Shown here: positions 26,214 to 35,347 of the stretch, one piece after another | How positions within the stretch are numbered: the first letter of the stretch is position 1 | Layout of the letters: each line of letters starts with the position of its first letter | NCBI RefSeq assembly: GCF_001613465.1 | Contig: NZ_BDCK01000032.1 | Span: 1-64,000, forward strand | Direction of reading: 5' to 3' | DNA length: 64,000 nt | Source: Nocardia niwae NBRC 108934 = DSM 45340 | GTDB taxonomy: Bacteria > Actinomycetota > Actinomycetes > Mycobacteriales > Mycobacteriaceae | Translations under genes and position numbers: made by a program | The notes under the pieces: generated by a model | What the model saw: the letters and a program-made list of their open reading frames with translations, nothing else | Told to the model about the DNA's origin: nothing | Database searches by the model: none

Positions 26214-26768
26214 GTGTACGGGGACGACATCGCGTCGGTGCTGATCACCGAAGAACAGATCGCCGCCAAGACCCAGGAGCTGGCCGAACTCATCGCCAAG
26301 CGGTATCCCCCGGACGCTCCCGAGGGCGATCTGCTGCTGGTGGGCGTGCTCAAGGGCGCCATCTTCTTCATGACCGACCTGGCCAAGGCGCTGCCGATCC
26401 CGACCCAGATGGAGTTCATGGCCGTCTCGTCCTACGGGTCGTCGACCTCGTCCTCCGGCGTCGTGCGGATCATGAAGGACCTGGACAAGGACATCGCCGG
26501 CCGCAACGTGCTGATCGTCGAGGACATCATCGACTCGGGGCTCACGCTGTCCTGGCTCAAGCGGAACCTGTCCACCCGTAACCCGGCCTCGCTCGAGGTG
26601 GTCACCCTCCTACGCAAGCCCGACGCGTTACGCACGCCCGTGGAAGTCGCGCACGTCGGGTTCGACATCCCGAACGAATTCGTCGTGGGCTACGGCCTCG
26701 ACTACGCGGAGCGCTACCGCGACCTGCCCTACATCGGCACCCTGGACCCCAAGGTCTACGGCGGCTGA
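26214..26768 (+). CDS. hpt: Hypoxanthine-guanine phosphoribosyltransferase
   Basis: This 184-residue purine salvage enzyme converts hypoxanthine or guanine plus PRPP to IMP or GMP. The PRPP-binding motif is VLIVEDIIDSGLT (about 102-114); the flexible loop is near SSYGSSTSSSG, and the base-binding region is DIPNEFVVGYGLDYAE. GTG start. It closes the dacB-DUF2342-tilS-hpt run. In M. tuberculosis the order continues toward ftsH; here about 15 kb of other genes intervene. Confidence 0.96.
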   Translation: MYGDDIASVLITEEQIAAKTQELAELIAKRYPPDAPEGDLLLVGVLKGAIFFMTDLAKALPIPTQMEFMAVSSYGSSTSSSGVVRIMKDLDKDIAGRNVLIVEDIIDSGLTLSWLKRNLSTRNPASLEVVTLLRKPDALRTPVEVAHVGFDIPNEFVVGYGLDYAERYRDLPYIGTLDPKVYGG

Positions 26769-26772
26769 GACG

Positions 26773-27489
26773 TCAGCCGGGCAGGATGCCGTAAATCGTT
26801 GCCGGGGAACCGGAGCCGCCGCGATACAGCGGTCCGCCGACCAGCACCCACGCACCGGTCACGGGCAGCGCGGCCAGGTTCGCCAAGCACTCCAAGCTGA
26901 TCCGGCGCTCGCCGTAGAGCAGCTTGGACACCGCGTAGGTCTGATCCGTGCCCACATCGGGGCCGAACGTGTCGATGCCGAGCGCCCCGCGGCGGCCCAG
27001 CCTTCCGCTGCGCAGCAGCCATTCCACCGTCTCCACCGCGAAACCCGGTTGGCGACCGGCCGCTTCTCCCGTGCCGATGAACTCCGGTGTTCCCCATTTG
27101 GCGTCCCAGCCGGTCCAGGCGATCACCGCCGCGCCGTCCGGGATCCGGCCGTGCGCGGCCTCCCAGTGCGTCAGATCGTCGACCGTGACCGCGTAGTCGC
27201 GATCGGTCGCACAGCGCTGCCGGACATCGACCTTCACAGCGGGCAGCAGCAGATCGTCCGGCTCCAGTTCGTGCGCGGCCAGCCCGTCGGCGCGGAAGTG
27301 GATCGGAGCGCCCCAATGCGTTCCGGTGTGTTCGCCTTGCCGGATGTAGCGCAGGTAGTAGCCGTGCTCGGCGATCGTGGCCACGACGTCGGTGCGGAAC
27401 TCGGGATCGTCCGGGTACAGCGGCGTGGTGGCCGGGTCGTGGATGTGCGACAGACCGACCAACCGTCCCAGCGGGCGCGGTGTGGTCAT
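26773..27489 (-). CDS. Cyclase-family (kynurenine formamidase-like) metal hydrolase
   Basis: This 238-residue protein of the cyclase/KynB-like family contains metallohydrolases acting on amides, lactones or isatin. The metal-site motif reads HTGTHWGAPIHF (about 54-65). The two His are kept, but the Asp usually found two residues after the second His in this motif is Gly here. Another conserved stretch is LGIDTFGPDVG. Its start overlaps the stop of the kinase gene upstream by 4 bp, a strong sign of coupled translation. Either the subfamily uses another ligand or the activity is altered. The substrate is unknown. Confidence 0.8.
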   Translation of the reverse strand: MTTPRPLGRLVGLSHIHDPATTPLYPDDPEFRTDVVATIAEHGYYLRYIRQGEHTGTHWGAPIHFRADGLAAHELEPDDLLLPAVKVDVRQRCATDRDYAVTVDDLTHWEAAHGRIPDGAAVIAWTGWDAKWGTPEFIGTGEAAGRQPGFAVETVEWLLRSGRLGRRGALGIDTFGPDVGTDQTYAVSKLLYGERRISLECLANLAALPVTGAWVLVGGPLYRGGSGSPATIYGILPG

Positions 27490-30296
27490 CGGGTCCGCTG
27501 CGGGATCGCCCTGGCCAGCGCGAGCAGATCTGCTTCGAGGAGCCGGAACAGCCGATAGGTCAGCACGAAGGCCAGGATGCCACCCACACTCAGCACGCGC
27601 ACCGGAACGATCACCAGCTCCAGGTCGGCGGCGTCGACGAAGGTCGCGCTCGCCACACCGAGCAGCGGAACCGATGCCGCGACACCCAGATAGAAGTTGC
27701 CGCGCCGGGCCAGCGCGCGAAGCTGGCGTTCGTCGTCGGGACCGATGCCGCCGCGCACCAACAGCTGTGGATAGATCGAGCGCACCGCGTAGACCATGAT
27801 CGGGAAGAACGGATAGGCCAGCGCGATCGCCGCGCACACCACCTGCGCGGCGAAGAAATGCAAGAAGGTCCCCCGGGGCAGGTCGACCCCTGAGAAGGCC
27901 AGTCCCAGCGGCCAGATGATGCCGGCCACCAGCCAGAAACCGAAGGGTATCCACACCGCCCAGTCACCCATCAGCAGGGTGTCGCGGCGCGCTTTCGCGA
28001 GCGTGCGTGCCGAGTATCCGCGGCCGTGACCGAGGCGATAGGAGATGGCGAGCGGCCGCCGGGTCATGAACAGCAGCAGCACGGCGGCAACCGGGAACGC
28101 GACGAGATTGTTGATCAAGCCGACCGCTGCGAACTTCTCCTGGTCGGCGGCCGACATCCGGTCGATGATCAGGGCCTGGTTCAGCTGGATGTTGTAGAAG
28201 CTGGCCAGCACGTTGGGCACGCCGACACACAGCGCCGCGACCGGGAGCAGCCAGCCCCTGGCTCGGTGCGCGAGACTGCGGGGCGGGGGATCGACCAGAT
28301 CCCGCGCTCGGGTGTCCAGGCACAGGTCGAGTTGCGCCGCGAGTTCCGCGCCGCCGCGCCAACGGCGCTCGGGGTCCTCGTGCAGGCAGTCCAGCAGCAC
28401 GCGCCGCAGCGCGGCGGGCGTGTCTTCCGGCAGACGCGCGAGCGCCGCCTGCGAGACACCGGCGCGGCGTACCGCGAGCATCGCCGCGTACGTCTCGGCA
28501 TCGGGCCCGGCCTCCGCGATGGGCGGATCGTCGAAAGGGGTCGCGCCCGTCAGCAATTCCCACAGCAGTACGCCGAGGGAGTACACGTCGCTGGCATCAC
28601 CGGGGACGGGCGCACCGGGATCGAGATAGCAGGCCAACTGTTCCGGGGAGCGGTAGACCAGGGCGCCGGGACCGGGCGGCGCGGCAGCGTGCGCCGCCGA
28701 CTCGCCGAGGGTGAAATCGGCGAGTTTCGGGATGCCCTCCGCGGTGAACAGCACGTTCGCCGGCTTGATGTCGTGGTGCAGCACGCCTTGGTGGGCGGCG
28801 TAATCCAGCGCGTCGGCCAGCCGCCTGCCCACCCACGCCACCGTCTCCGGCCAGCTCAGCCGGGCGATCTCGGCGCGCACGCTGGAATCCGAGGGCCGGA
28901 TCTCGCCCCTGGCCTCCATGGCGCTGTCCACCGCGCGCAGCAGCAGCGCGCCGCCGTCGGACACCGGGCCGTGACGGCGTTGTTCGAGCAGGCCCGCCGC
29001 CGTGCCGCCGGGAAGATACTGCATGTAGACCAGGCGGGGGAGGACGGTCGCCCGGGATTCCGGCGCGAGGGCCGTCCCGACGCGCGCGGCCCCCGCATTG
29101 TCCGGCGGGCCCGCGATGGTCGCGTCCGGATCGACCGGTCGTTCGGTCCCCGCCGCGTCGGGCTGAGCGACAATCGCCGCGTGGTCGGTCGATCGCCCGG
29201 ACTCGGAGGTTCGGGGAGGGCGAGAGCGGAGCGGAGGAGACCGGTCGGGCTCGGCGACGACGGTCTCGTCATCGACGGTTTCCCCCGCGCCGACCGTCGC
29301 CTCGTCCAGGACGGAAGGGCGGGTCACGGTCGCGCCGTGGTTTTCGGCGACGTGCGGGCGAGACTCGCCGGGGCGGCTGGTCCTCCCGGTGGGCGGGGGT
29401 TCGGCAATGGTCTCGTCGTCGCTGGGGCGACTCGGCGTCCGGCGGGGTGGGGCCGCCGCGACGGTGGCGTCGAGATCGAAAAGGGTTTCCGCGTCGCCGG
29501 GGCGGCCTGCGGTCCGGGCGGGCGGGGCTGCGGCGGTGGCGTCGAGATCGAACGAATCGGCGGCCAGGGCGTCGAGTTCGTGGCGTGGCGCGGCGACGGT
29601 GATGTCCGCGTCGGTGGGGGCGCGGTGGCTCCCGTTCGCGGGGGTTGCCGCCTTTGTGCGGGTAGGCGTGGCGTCGGCGCTGAGCACCCGCTGATCGAAG
29701 ACGCGCACGATGTGGGCGTGGTCGAGCTGGGCCATCGTGCGCGGTGCGCCCGCCCGGCCCGCTGAGAACCGGACGGCGACCAGTCGTTGCATGGAACGCT
29801 GTCTGGCCAGGAAGACGCGGCCGAGCAGCCCGGCGCCCAGGTCGGTGAGCAGATCGAAGTCATCGATCCGGAGGCCGGGGGCCAGGTCGGCGAGCGCGGC
29901 GAGGGATTCGCTCGACGCGTCCTGCTCGTCGTCGGATTCGGCGAAGCGCGCGCGGATCGCGCCCGCGAGATCAAGGTAATCGGCGAGGAAGTCCTCCAGC
30001 GACAGCCGTCCGCGTCGGCGGCGCACCAAGAATTCTTCGCACACGAGATCGACCAGCTCGGGGCTGTCGTCCACCTCCGGAAATTCCCCGCGGTATTCGG
30101 CGACTCGTTTGCCGAGCCCTTCGCGTTCCCAGCGTCGCCGCAGATCCACCCGGATCAGGTCGACGAGTACGGCCAAACGAGCCTGCGTGCCATCGGGCAC
30201 ATAGTCGCGGATCTGCGGCGGTAGCCGGTCGCTATGAAGGCTGCGCTGCCAGTCGGCGGTGAACCGGGCGACGGCATCGGTGCGCGGAAAACTCAC
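27486..30296 (-). CDS. Membrane Ser/Thr kinase with degenerate motifs and a Thr-repeat insertion
   Basis: This 936-residue protein has an N-terminal helical region (1-140) and a kinase fold (about 144-590). Four to six C-terminal hydrophobic segments (about 682-920) follow. Catalytic motifs deviate: the glycine loop is GAGLLG, the beta-3 lysine is Arg176 (AVRFS), HRD is HHD with Asp509, and DFG is DFT with Asp527. Lys511 and Asn514 remain. Between beta-4 and beta-5 a 214-residue insertion (207-420), absent from the neighbouring paralogue, carries about nine [DE]-x-T-[IV]-type repeats. Start GTG at 30296 overlaps the upstream kinase stop (GTGA). It may be a pseudokinase, or a kinase with altered chemistry. 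Confidence 0.85.
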   Translation of the reverse strand: MSFPRTDAVARFTADWQRSLHSDRLPPQIRDYVPDGTQARLAVLVDLIRVDLRRRWEREGLGKRVAEYRGEFPEVDDSPELVDLVCEEFLVRRRRGRLSLEDFLADYLDLAGAIRARFAESDDEQDASSESLAALADLAPGLRIDDFDLLTDLGAGLLGRVFLARQRSMQRLVAVRFSAGRAGAPRTMAQLDHAHIVRVFDQRVLSADATPTRTKAATPANGSHRAPTDADITVAAPRHELDALAADSFDLDATAAAPPARTAGRPGDAETLFDLDATVAAAPPRRTPSRPSDDETIAEPPPTGRTSRPGESRPHVAENHGATVTRPSVLDEATVGAGETVDDETVVAEPDRSPPLRSRPPRTSESGRSTDHAAIVAQPDAAGTERPVDPDATIAGPPDNAGAARVGTALAPESRATVLPRLVYMQYLPGGTAAGLLEQRRHGPVSDGGALLLRAVDSAMEARGEIRPSDSSVRAEIARLSWPETVAWVGRRLADALDYAAHQGVLHHDIKPANVLFTAEGIPKLADFTLGESAAHAAAPPGPGALVYRSPEQLACYLDPGAPVPGDASDVYSLGVLLWELLTGATPFDDPPIAEAGPDAETYAAMLAVRRAGVSQAALARLPEDTPAALRRVLLDCLHEDPERRWRGGAELAAQLDLCLDTRARDLVDPPPRSLAHRARGWLLPVAALCVGVPNVLASFYNIQLNQALIIDRMSAADQEKFAAVGLINNLVAFPVAAVLLLFMTRRPLAISYRLGHGRGYSARTLAKARRDTLLMGDWAVWIPFGFWLVAGIIWPLGLAFSGVDLPRGTFLHFFAAQVVCAAIALAYPFFPIMVYAVRSIYPQLLVRGGIGPDDERQLRALARRGNFYLGVAASVPLLGVASATFVDAADLELVIVPVRVLSVGGILAFVLTYRLFRLLEADLLALARAIPQRTR
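29037..29678 (-). repeat. Thr-rich acidic peptide repeats inside the kinase domain
   Basis: Codons 207-420 of the kinase gene encode a low-complexity Pro/Ala/Asp-rich insert. Recurrent units include DADITVAAP, DLDATAAAPP, DLDATVAAAPP, DDETIAEPP, DEATVGAGE, DDETVVAEP and DPDATIAGPP. The shared core is an acidic pair, Thr, then Ile/Val and small residues. The repeat is at protein level; the DNA copies are divergent. Confidence 0.75.
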
Positions 30297-32842
30297 GTGT
30301 CGGTCTCCGCGGCGGTCGTGGTCGCTCGGACGGTCCTGGCCTCGGTGGTCCCCTTTTCGACGGATTCGGGATCGACCACCCGCTCCAGCGCGCGCAGATC
30401 CGCTTCCAGCGCACGGAACAGCAGATAGGTGCCCACGAACGCGATTATGCCGCCCACACACAGCAACCGGACCGCGAAGATCACCGACGGAATGTCGGAC
30501 GGCGGCAGGAAGGTCACTCCGGCGACCGCCAGCAGCGGCACCGAGGCGGCGACCGCGAGATAGCCGTTGCACCGCCGGTCCAGGCCACGCAGCCATACCG
30601 CGTCCTCGGGGCTGATGTCACCGTGCCGGAGGAACAGCGGATAGATGCAGCGCACCATGTAGAAGGTCAGCAGGAAGAAGGGGTAGGCGACCGCGATCGC
30701 ACCGCACACCACCAGTGAGGAGAAGAAGTGCACCACGGCGCGCGTCGCGATGTCGCCGGTCGATACCTGCAGCGCGATCGGGAAGATCAGTCCGGCCAGC
30801 ACCCACAGCGAGAAGGCCACGACCACCGCCCGATCGCCCATCAGCAGCGCGTCCTTCCTGGCACGCCGCAGGGTCTCGGGGTCGTAGCGTCGTCCTTTGC
30901 GCAGACCACGCGGCACCGTCAGCACGTATCTCGCCATGTACAGCACGAGCGCGATGCCGGCCGGGAAGAAGATCGCGTTCACCACGCCGGTGATGATCAG
31001 GAAAGTCTGCTGGGCGTCCTCGGTCATCCGGCTGATGATCAGGTGCTGGTTGTGCTGGATGTTGTACAGCGACGCCAGCACATTCGGCAGCGCCACCGCC
31101 AGCAGCGCCACCGGCACGATGTACGGGCGCAGCCGCCGCCGCCAGCTGTTCGGCGGCGGGTCGACCAGGTCCCGCGCGCGCTCGTCCAAGCACATCTCCA
31201 GCTGCCTGGCCAGGATCGCACCGCTGGACCAGCGATTGCTGCGCTCCGGGGCGAGACAGGTCAGCAGCACGCGGCACAAGGCGGCGGGGCAGTCGGCCGG
31301 AACCCGTTGTAGCGCGACCTCGTCCACACCGGTGCTGCGCCGTTCCAGCATGGCCTCCAGCGTGGTGTCGTCGCCTTGCTCGCCCGCGCCCGCCGTCCGG
31401 TCGTCGAACGGCTTCGCGCCGGTGAGCAGCTCCCACAGCACCACACCCAGCGAGTAGATGTCGGCTCGGGTGTCCAGGTCGGCGGCGCTGCGGCCGAAAC
31501 TCGGGTGGCAGGCCTCCAGCTGTTCCGGCGACATGTAGGCCAGTGAGCCGCCGAAATAGGCCACCGGGCTGGTGCCCTCCACGTTTCGGCTGAAGCTGAT
31601 GTTGAAGTCCGCCAGCTTCGGCACGCCCTCGGCGGTGAGCAGGACATTGGCCGGTTTCACGTCGCGGTGCAGCACGCCGTGCGAGGACGCGTAGTCCAGC
31701 GCCTCGGCCAGCCTGCGGCCCAGCCAGGCCACCGTCTCCGGCCAGCTCAGCCGGGCCAGTTCGGCGCGCACGCTGGAGTCGGTCGGCCGGATCTCGCCCT
31801 TCTCCTCCATCGCCGCGTCCACCGCGTCCAGCAGCAGCCGGCCGCTGCGCTCCCCGGGCGGGGTCGCGCGCAACCACCGCAGCACGCCGAGCAGCGTGCC
31901 GCCGGGGAGGAACTGCATGTACAACAGCCGCAGCCGGCGTGCGGCGCCTTCCTCGTCGTCCAGCAGCCGCTGGTCGAAGACCCGCACGATGTAGTCGTGA
32001 TCCAGCTGCGCCAGCGTCTGCGGTTCGGTGCCGTGGTCGCTGGAGATCTTGACCGCGACCAGCCGTTGCAGCGAGCGCTGCCGCGCGAGGAAGACCCGGG
32101 CGAACGCACCGCTGCCCAGACCGGTCAGCAGGTCGAAGTCATCGATCTGCTGACCGATCTCGATGCGGTCGAGCGGGTCGGGCCTGCTCGGTCCGGTGCC
32201 GACCGTCGTGGGTACGGCGGTGGCCGTACCCGTCAGATCGGCGGCGGTCGTTCTGGTCACCTCGGAATCACGAGCGGACTCGGCGGTTCGGTTCAACGCG
32301 GTGTCGTCGAGATCTGCGCCGCCGCCCGTGAAGACGGCCCGGGTGGCCTCCTCCGGAGTCGCGCGGCGCGTGCTCTGGTCGACCTCGTCGGCGTTCAGCA
32401 GCTCGCGCAATTCCTCGGCCTGACGTGGATATTCCCGCAGGCATTCGCGCGGATCGACCCGCTCGCCGCTCTGGCGGCGGATGACGAACTCCTCGTACAC
32501 CAAACCGGCCGGAATATCGTCGGAGGCGAGTTCGGGAAATTCGGCGCAGTAATCGGCGAGCCGCATGCGCGTGGCAAGCTCCGTCGCGTCGCTCTTCCTC
32601 GCACGGCGGCGATGCAGCCAGCGGTTGCGCAGGTCGACGCGAATCAGCTCGAGCAGCGCCTCGCGGCGCAAGGTACTGGCGTCGGGCAGGTATTCGGCGA
32701 TGACCGGGGGGCGCCGGGTCGATTTCCAGGCCGCGGAGAACGCTGCTACCGCGTCGGATTCGGCACGCGACAGATCACCACTCCTGGCACGGGTGGAAAC
32801 ACCTGTGTCGGCTTCGGAACTTCTCTCAGAGTTCGCGCTCAT
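30293..32842 (-). CDS. Membrane-anchored Ser/Thr protein kinase
   Basis: This 849-residue paralogue of the next gene has intact catalytic residues: glycine loop GSGAFARV (about 243-250), Lys265 in LVAVK, HRD with Asp394, Lys396, Asn399, and Asp412 in DFN (variant of DFG). A variable region with many Thr and Ser (about 155-225) lies before the kinase domain (about 234-545). The C-terminal third has several hydrophobic segments and no extracellular PASTA-type sensor. It resembles planctomycete-style kinases (IDDFDLLTGLG, LARQRSLQRLVA). The ATG at 32842 is followed by the coherent N-terminus. It heads a kinase-kinase-cyclase operon with 4-bp overlaps. Confidence 0.88.
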   Translation of the reverse strand: MSANSERSSEADTGVSTRARSGDLSRAESDAVAAFSAAWKSTRRPPVIAEYLPDASTLRREALLELIRVDLRNRWLHRRRARKSDATELATRMRLADYCAEFPELASDDIPAGLVYEEFVIRRQSGERVDPRECLREYPRQAEELRELLNADEVDQSTRRATPEEATRAVFTGGGADLDDTALNRTAESARDSEVTRTTAADLTGTATAVPTTVGTGPSRPDPLDRIEIGQQIDDFDLLTGLGSGAFARVFLARQRSLQRLVAVKISSDHGTEPQTLAQLDHDYIVRVFDQRLLDDEEGAARRLRLLYMQFLPGGTLLGVLRWLRATPPGERSGRLLLDAVDAAMEEKGEIRPTDSSVRAELARLSWPETVAWLGRRLAEALDYASSHGVLHRDVKPANVLLTAEGVPKLADFNISFSRNVEGTSPVAYFGGSLAYMSPEQLEACHPSFGRSAADLDTRADIYSLGVVLWELLTGAKPFDDRTAGAGEQGDDTTLEAMLERRSTGVDEVALQRVPADCPAALCRVLLTCLAPERSNRWSSGAILARQLEMCLDERARDLVDPPPNSWRRRLRPYIVPVALLAVALPNVLASLYNIQHNQHLIISRMTEDAQQTFLIITGVVNAIFFPAGIALVLYMARYVLTVPRGLRKGRRYDPETLRRARKDALLMGDRAVVVAFSLWVLAGLIFPIALQVSTGDIATRAVVHFFSSLVVCGAIAVAYPFFLLTFYMVRCIYPLFLRHGDISPEDAVWLRGLDRRCNGYLAVAASVPLLAVAGVTFLPPSDIPSVIFAVRLLCVGGIIAFVGTYLLFRALEADLRALERVVDPESVEKGTTEARTVRATTTAAETDT

Positions 32843-33021
32843 GCTGGGACCTAGTGGCTCGGCGGACGCCGCAGAATCCGCATCGGTCGTTGCCGGATGG
32901 GCCGAAAATTTCCCGCCACACCCGACACCATCATCCCCCGTGCCGTATTCGAAATGATAACTTGCGGCTCGACAGTGGATCACCCGATTTCGACAACGAC
33001 GCGACGGGGGATGACCAGCAC

Positions 33022-34470
33022 ATGTCTGACGAGGCCGCAATCATGGCGGACGACTCGAAAACCAGCGAACCCGTGCTCGCCCGACCGCTCGGGACGGCTG
33101 CCGAAGCGCGGCCGGACGGCGCTCGGGACGCCGAGGACGGTCTGGAACGCGGCCCGGCCGCGACGATCGCGGCGTGTGTGCGCGACGGCCTGTTGCATCC
33201 CGGCCAAGTGGCGGCGGATGCCGGGACGCGGATCGCGGCGGCCGACCGGAAATACTCCGCGTTCAGCGTCCTTCGCGCCGAACAGGCGATGGCCGAGTCG
33301 GCGAGCCTGACCGAACGCGACGACCTCGACGTGCTGCCCATGGCCGGTGTTCCGGTCGCGGTCGAACACGGCGTGCCCATCGCGAGCGAGCCGGTGCCGT
33401 GGGGCCCCGCGGCCGCCGCGGATCATCCGGTGGTGGCCAGGTTGCGCGCCGCGGGGGCGGTGGTCATGGGTCTGGTCGCGGCGCCGGAGCTGAGCCGATG
33501 GGCGACGAGCAAGGGCTCGGAGCGTGTCATCCGCAATCCGTGGAATCCGGCCCGCAACGCGGGCGGCGCGGCCGGCGCGGCTGTCGCGGCCGGGCTGGTC
33601 CCGGTGGCGCACGGTTGCGACGGCTTGGGCGCGGTGCGGATCGCCGCCGCGTGCTGCGGCGTATTCGGGATCAAACCCGGGCAGCACACGGTGCCCGGCG
33701 CAGGCGCCTGGTCGGGTCTGGTGGAGAGCGGCGTTCTGGCGACCAGCGTGGACGACGCCGCGCTGGCGCTGTCGGTGCTGGCGGCGCGGCCGGACCTGGC
33801 CGAACTGGATCCGCCCGGCCGACTACGCATCGCCCTGGCCGTGGACCCACCGTCTCGCCTGCTGGGCGTCGACCGGCACTGGACGGCCGCGGCGCGCAGA
33901 GCGGCCGCGGTGGCCGCGGCCGCGGGCCACGTGGTCGAACCGACCGTCCTACCGTACGGAAACGCACTGTTCGCGGCGTCCCTACGTTGGCTGGCCCTCG
34001 GTGCGCGCGACGCTCCCGCGCTACCCGAGACCGACCAGCCGGCCCGAAGAGTCCGTCGTCGACTGGCCCTCGGACGGACGGTGCATCGGCTACGGCTCGC
34101 GCGCCAAGCCCAGATCGACCGGGTCGAGGCGCGACTACTGGAGTTCTTCGAGCGTTATGACGTGGTGATCACTCCCACGCTCGCCGCCCCGCCACCTCCG
34201 GCCCGGGCCTGGCACTTCCGCAATCGACCGGCCACTCTGCTCGCCGGTGCGCGGTTCGCACCCTTCACTCCGCTGTGGAATCTGGTCGGCTGGCCCGCCG
34301 CGTCCATCCCGATGGGCATGCACCCCGGGTCGGACACGCCGGTGGCCGCACAGCTCGCGGGACCGCCCGGCAGCGAATCCACCCTGCTACGACTGTCCGC
34401 GCAAGTGGAGACCCGCTACCCGTGGCAGCGGACCGCACCCGAAGCCGCGCCCGGCCGTTTCAGACGCTGA
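33022..34470 (+). CDS. Amidase-signature-fold protein lacking the catalytic triad
   Basis: This 482-residue protein is recognisable as an amidase-signature protein from LPMAGVPVAV, the NP...GG region, VAAGLVPVAHG and the VFGIKPG after the signature. All three residues of the Ser-cisSer-Lys triad appear replaced. The Lys position in GVPVAVK is Glu115, the cis-Ser position in GGSSGG is Ala183 (GGAAGAA), and the nucleophile in DxGGSxR is Ala204 (DGLGAVR). It is therefore probably not an amidase and may bind ligand or partner. ATG at 33022. It is divergent from the kinase operon and convergent (11-bp overlap) with a LysR gene. There is no frameshift, so it does not look like decay. Confidence 0.8.
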   Translation: MSDEAAIMADDSKTSEPVLARPLGTAAEARPDGARDAEDGLERGPAATIAACVRDGLLHPGQVAADAGTRIAAADRKYSAFSVLRAEQAMAESASLTERDDLDVLPMAGVPVAVEHGVPIASEPVPWGPAAAADHPVVARLRAAGAVVMGLVAAPELSRWATSKGSERVIRNPWNPARNAGGAAGAAVAAGLVPVAHGCDGLGAVRIAAACCGVFGIKPGQHTVPGAGAWSGLVESGVLATSVDDAALALSVLAARPDLAELDPPGRLRIALAVDPPSRLLGVDRHWTAAARRAAAVAAAAGHVVEPTVLPYGNALFAASLRWLALGARDAPALPETDQPARRVRRRLALGRTVHRLRLARQAQIDRVEARLLEFFERYDVVITPTLAAPPPPARAWHFRNRPATLLAGARFAPFTPLWNLVGWPAASIPMGMHPGSDTPVAAQLAGPPGSESTLLRLSAQVETRYPWQRTAPEAAPGRFRR

Positions 34471-35347
34471 CCGGCGACTGTTGCGCGGCGAAGCCGCCCT
34501 CGACGGCCCGCCCGGCGAACTCGAGGATCGTCGGCCGGTTGTCGTCGGCCCGCCAGGCCACGGCGAGCTCGCACGGCGCGAGCCCGGAAACGGGCCGCGC
34601 GGTCAGCCCCGGCCAGCGGTACATCGGCACGTTGTTCTCGGCGAGCAGGCATACGCCCAGGCCGAGGCTCACGGCTTCCAGCTTGTCCTCGGCGGTCGCG
34701 GCCTCGGCGCCGATCTTCGGGGGACGGCCGCCGCGTCCGTCGTTGCCGAGCCAGAAGTCGCGCACCGCGCCGGCTTCGGTGGGCAGCGCGACGAACGGCT
34801 CGTCGAGCAGATCCGCGAATTCGATGGTCTCCGCGACGGCGAGCGGGTGGTTCTCCGGGAGCAGCACCCAGCGCGGTTCGGTGCGCAGCACCTGCCACCG
34901 GTAACGGCTCTGGTCCGGCAAAGGTAGCCAGACCAGCGCGAGGTCGGCCTGCCGGCCCGCGAGCCCGCTGGAGGGATCCGTCCAGGAGGCGGCGTGCAGC
35001 GCGAGGCGATGTCCGCTCGCGCTCTCCAGATCGCTGAGCAGCCCGCGGCCGAGGGCGGACTGGATGCCGACGCGCAGCACCTCACCCGCTTCCTGCAGCG
35101 AGACGTTGGTGACCTCCCACAGCTCCAGGATCTTGCGGGCGCCTTCGAGCAGCTCCTTGCCCGCGACGGTCAGCGCGACGCTGCGCTGGTTGCGGTCGAA
35201 CAGGACCACGTCGAGCTGACGTTCCAGCTGACGGATCTGACGCGACAGGGTGGGTTGAGCGATGTGCAGCCGCTGAGCGGCGTTGGTGAAATGCAGTTCC
35301 TCAGCGACGGCGACGAAATACCGCAGGTCGCGCAAGTGCGGGTCCAT
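34460..35347 (-). CDS. LysR-family transcriptional regulator
   Basis: This 295-residue regulator has an N-terminal winged helix-turn-helix (about 4-62: LRYFVAVAEELHFTNAAQRL, then QPTLSRQIRQLE) and a C-terminal two-lobe ligand-binding domain (about 90-290). It starts MDPHLRDLR and has the family's usual length. Its 3' end overlaps the convergent amidase-like gene by 11 bp. LysR genes usually control a divergent neighbour, but here no divergent gene abuts, so its target may be itself or elsewhere. Confidence 0.92.
   Translation of the reverse strand: MDPHLRDLRYFVAVAEELHFTNAAQRLHIAQPTLSRQIRQLERQLDVVLFDRNQRSVALTVAGKELLEGARKILELWEVTNVSLQEAGEVLRVGIQSALGRGLLSDLESASGHRLALHAASWTDPSSGLAGRQADLALVWLPLPDQSRYRWQVLRTEPRWVLLPENHPLAVAETIEFADLLDEPFVALPTEAGAVRDFWLGNDGRGGRPPKIGAEAATAEDKLEAVSLGLGVCLLAENNVPMYRWPGLTARPVSGLAPCELAVAWRADDNRPTILEFAGRAVEGGFAAQQSPVSV

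Noticed and set aside
34460..34470. Tail-to-tail overlap of the amidase-like and LysR genes as a sign of a wrong frame
   Set aside because: Both proteins are recognisable over their whole length and end naturally; an 11-bp convergent overlap is common in compact genomes.
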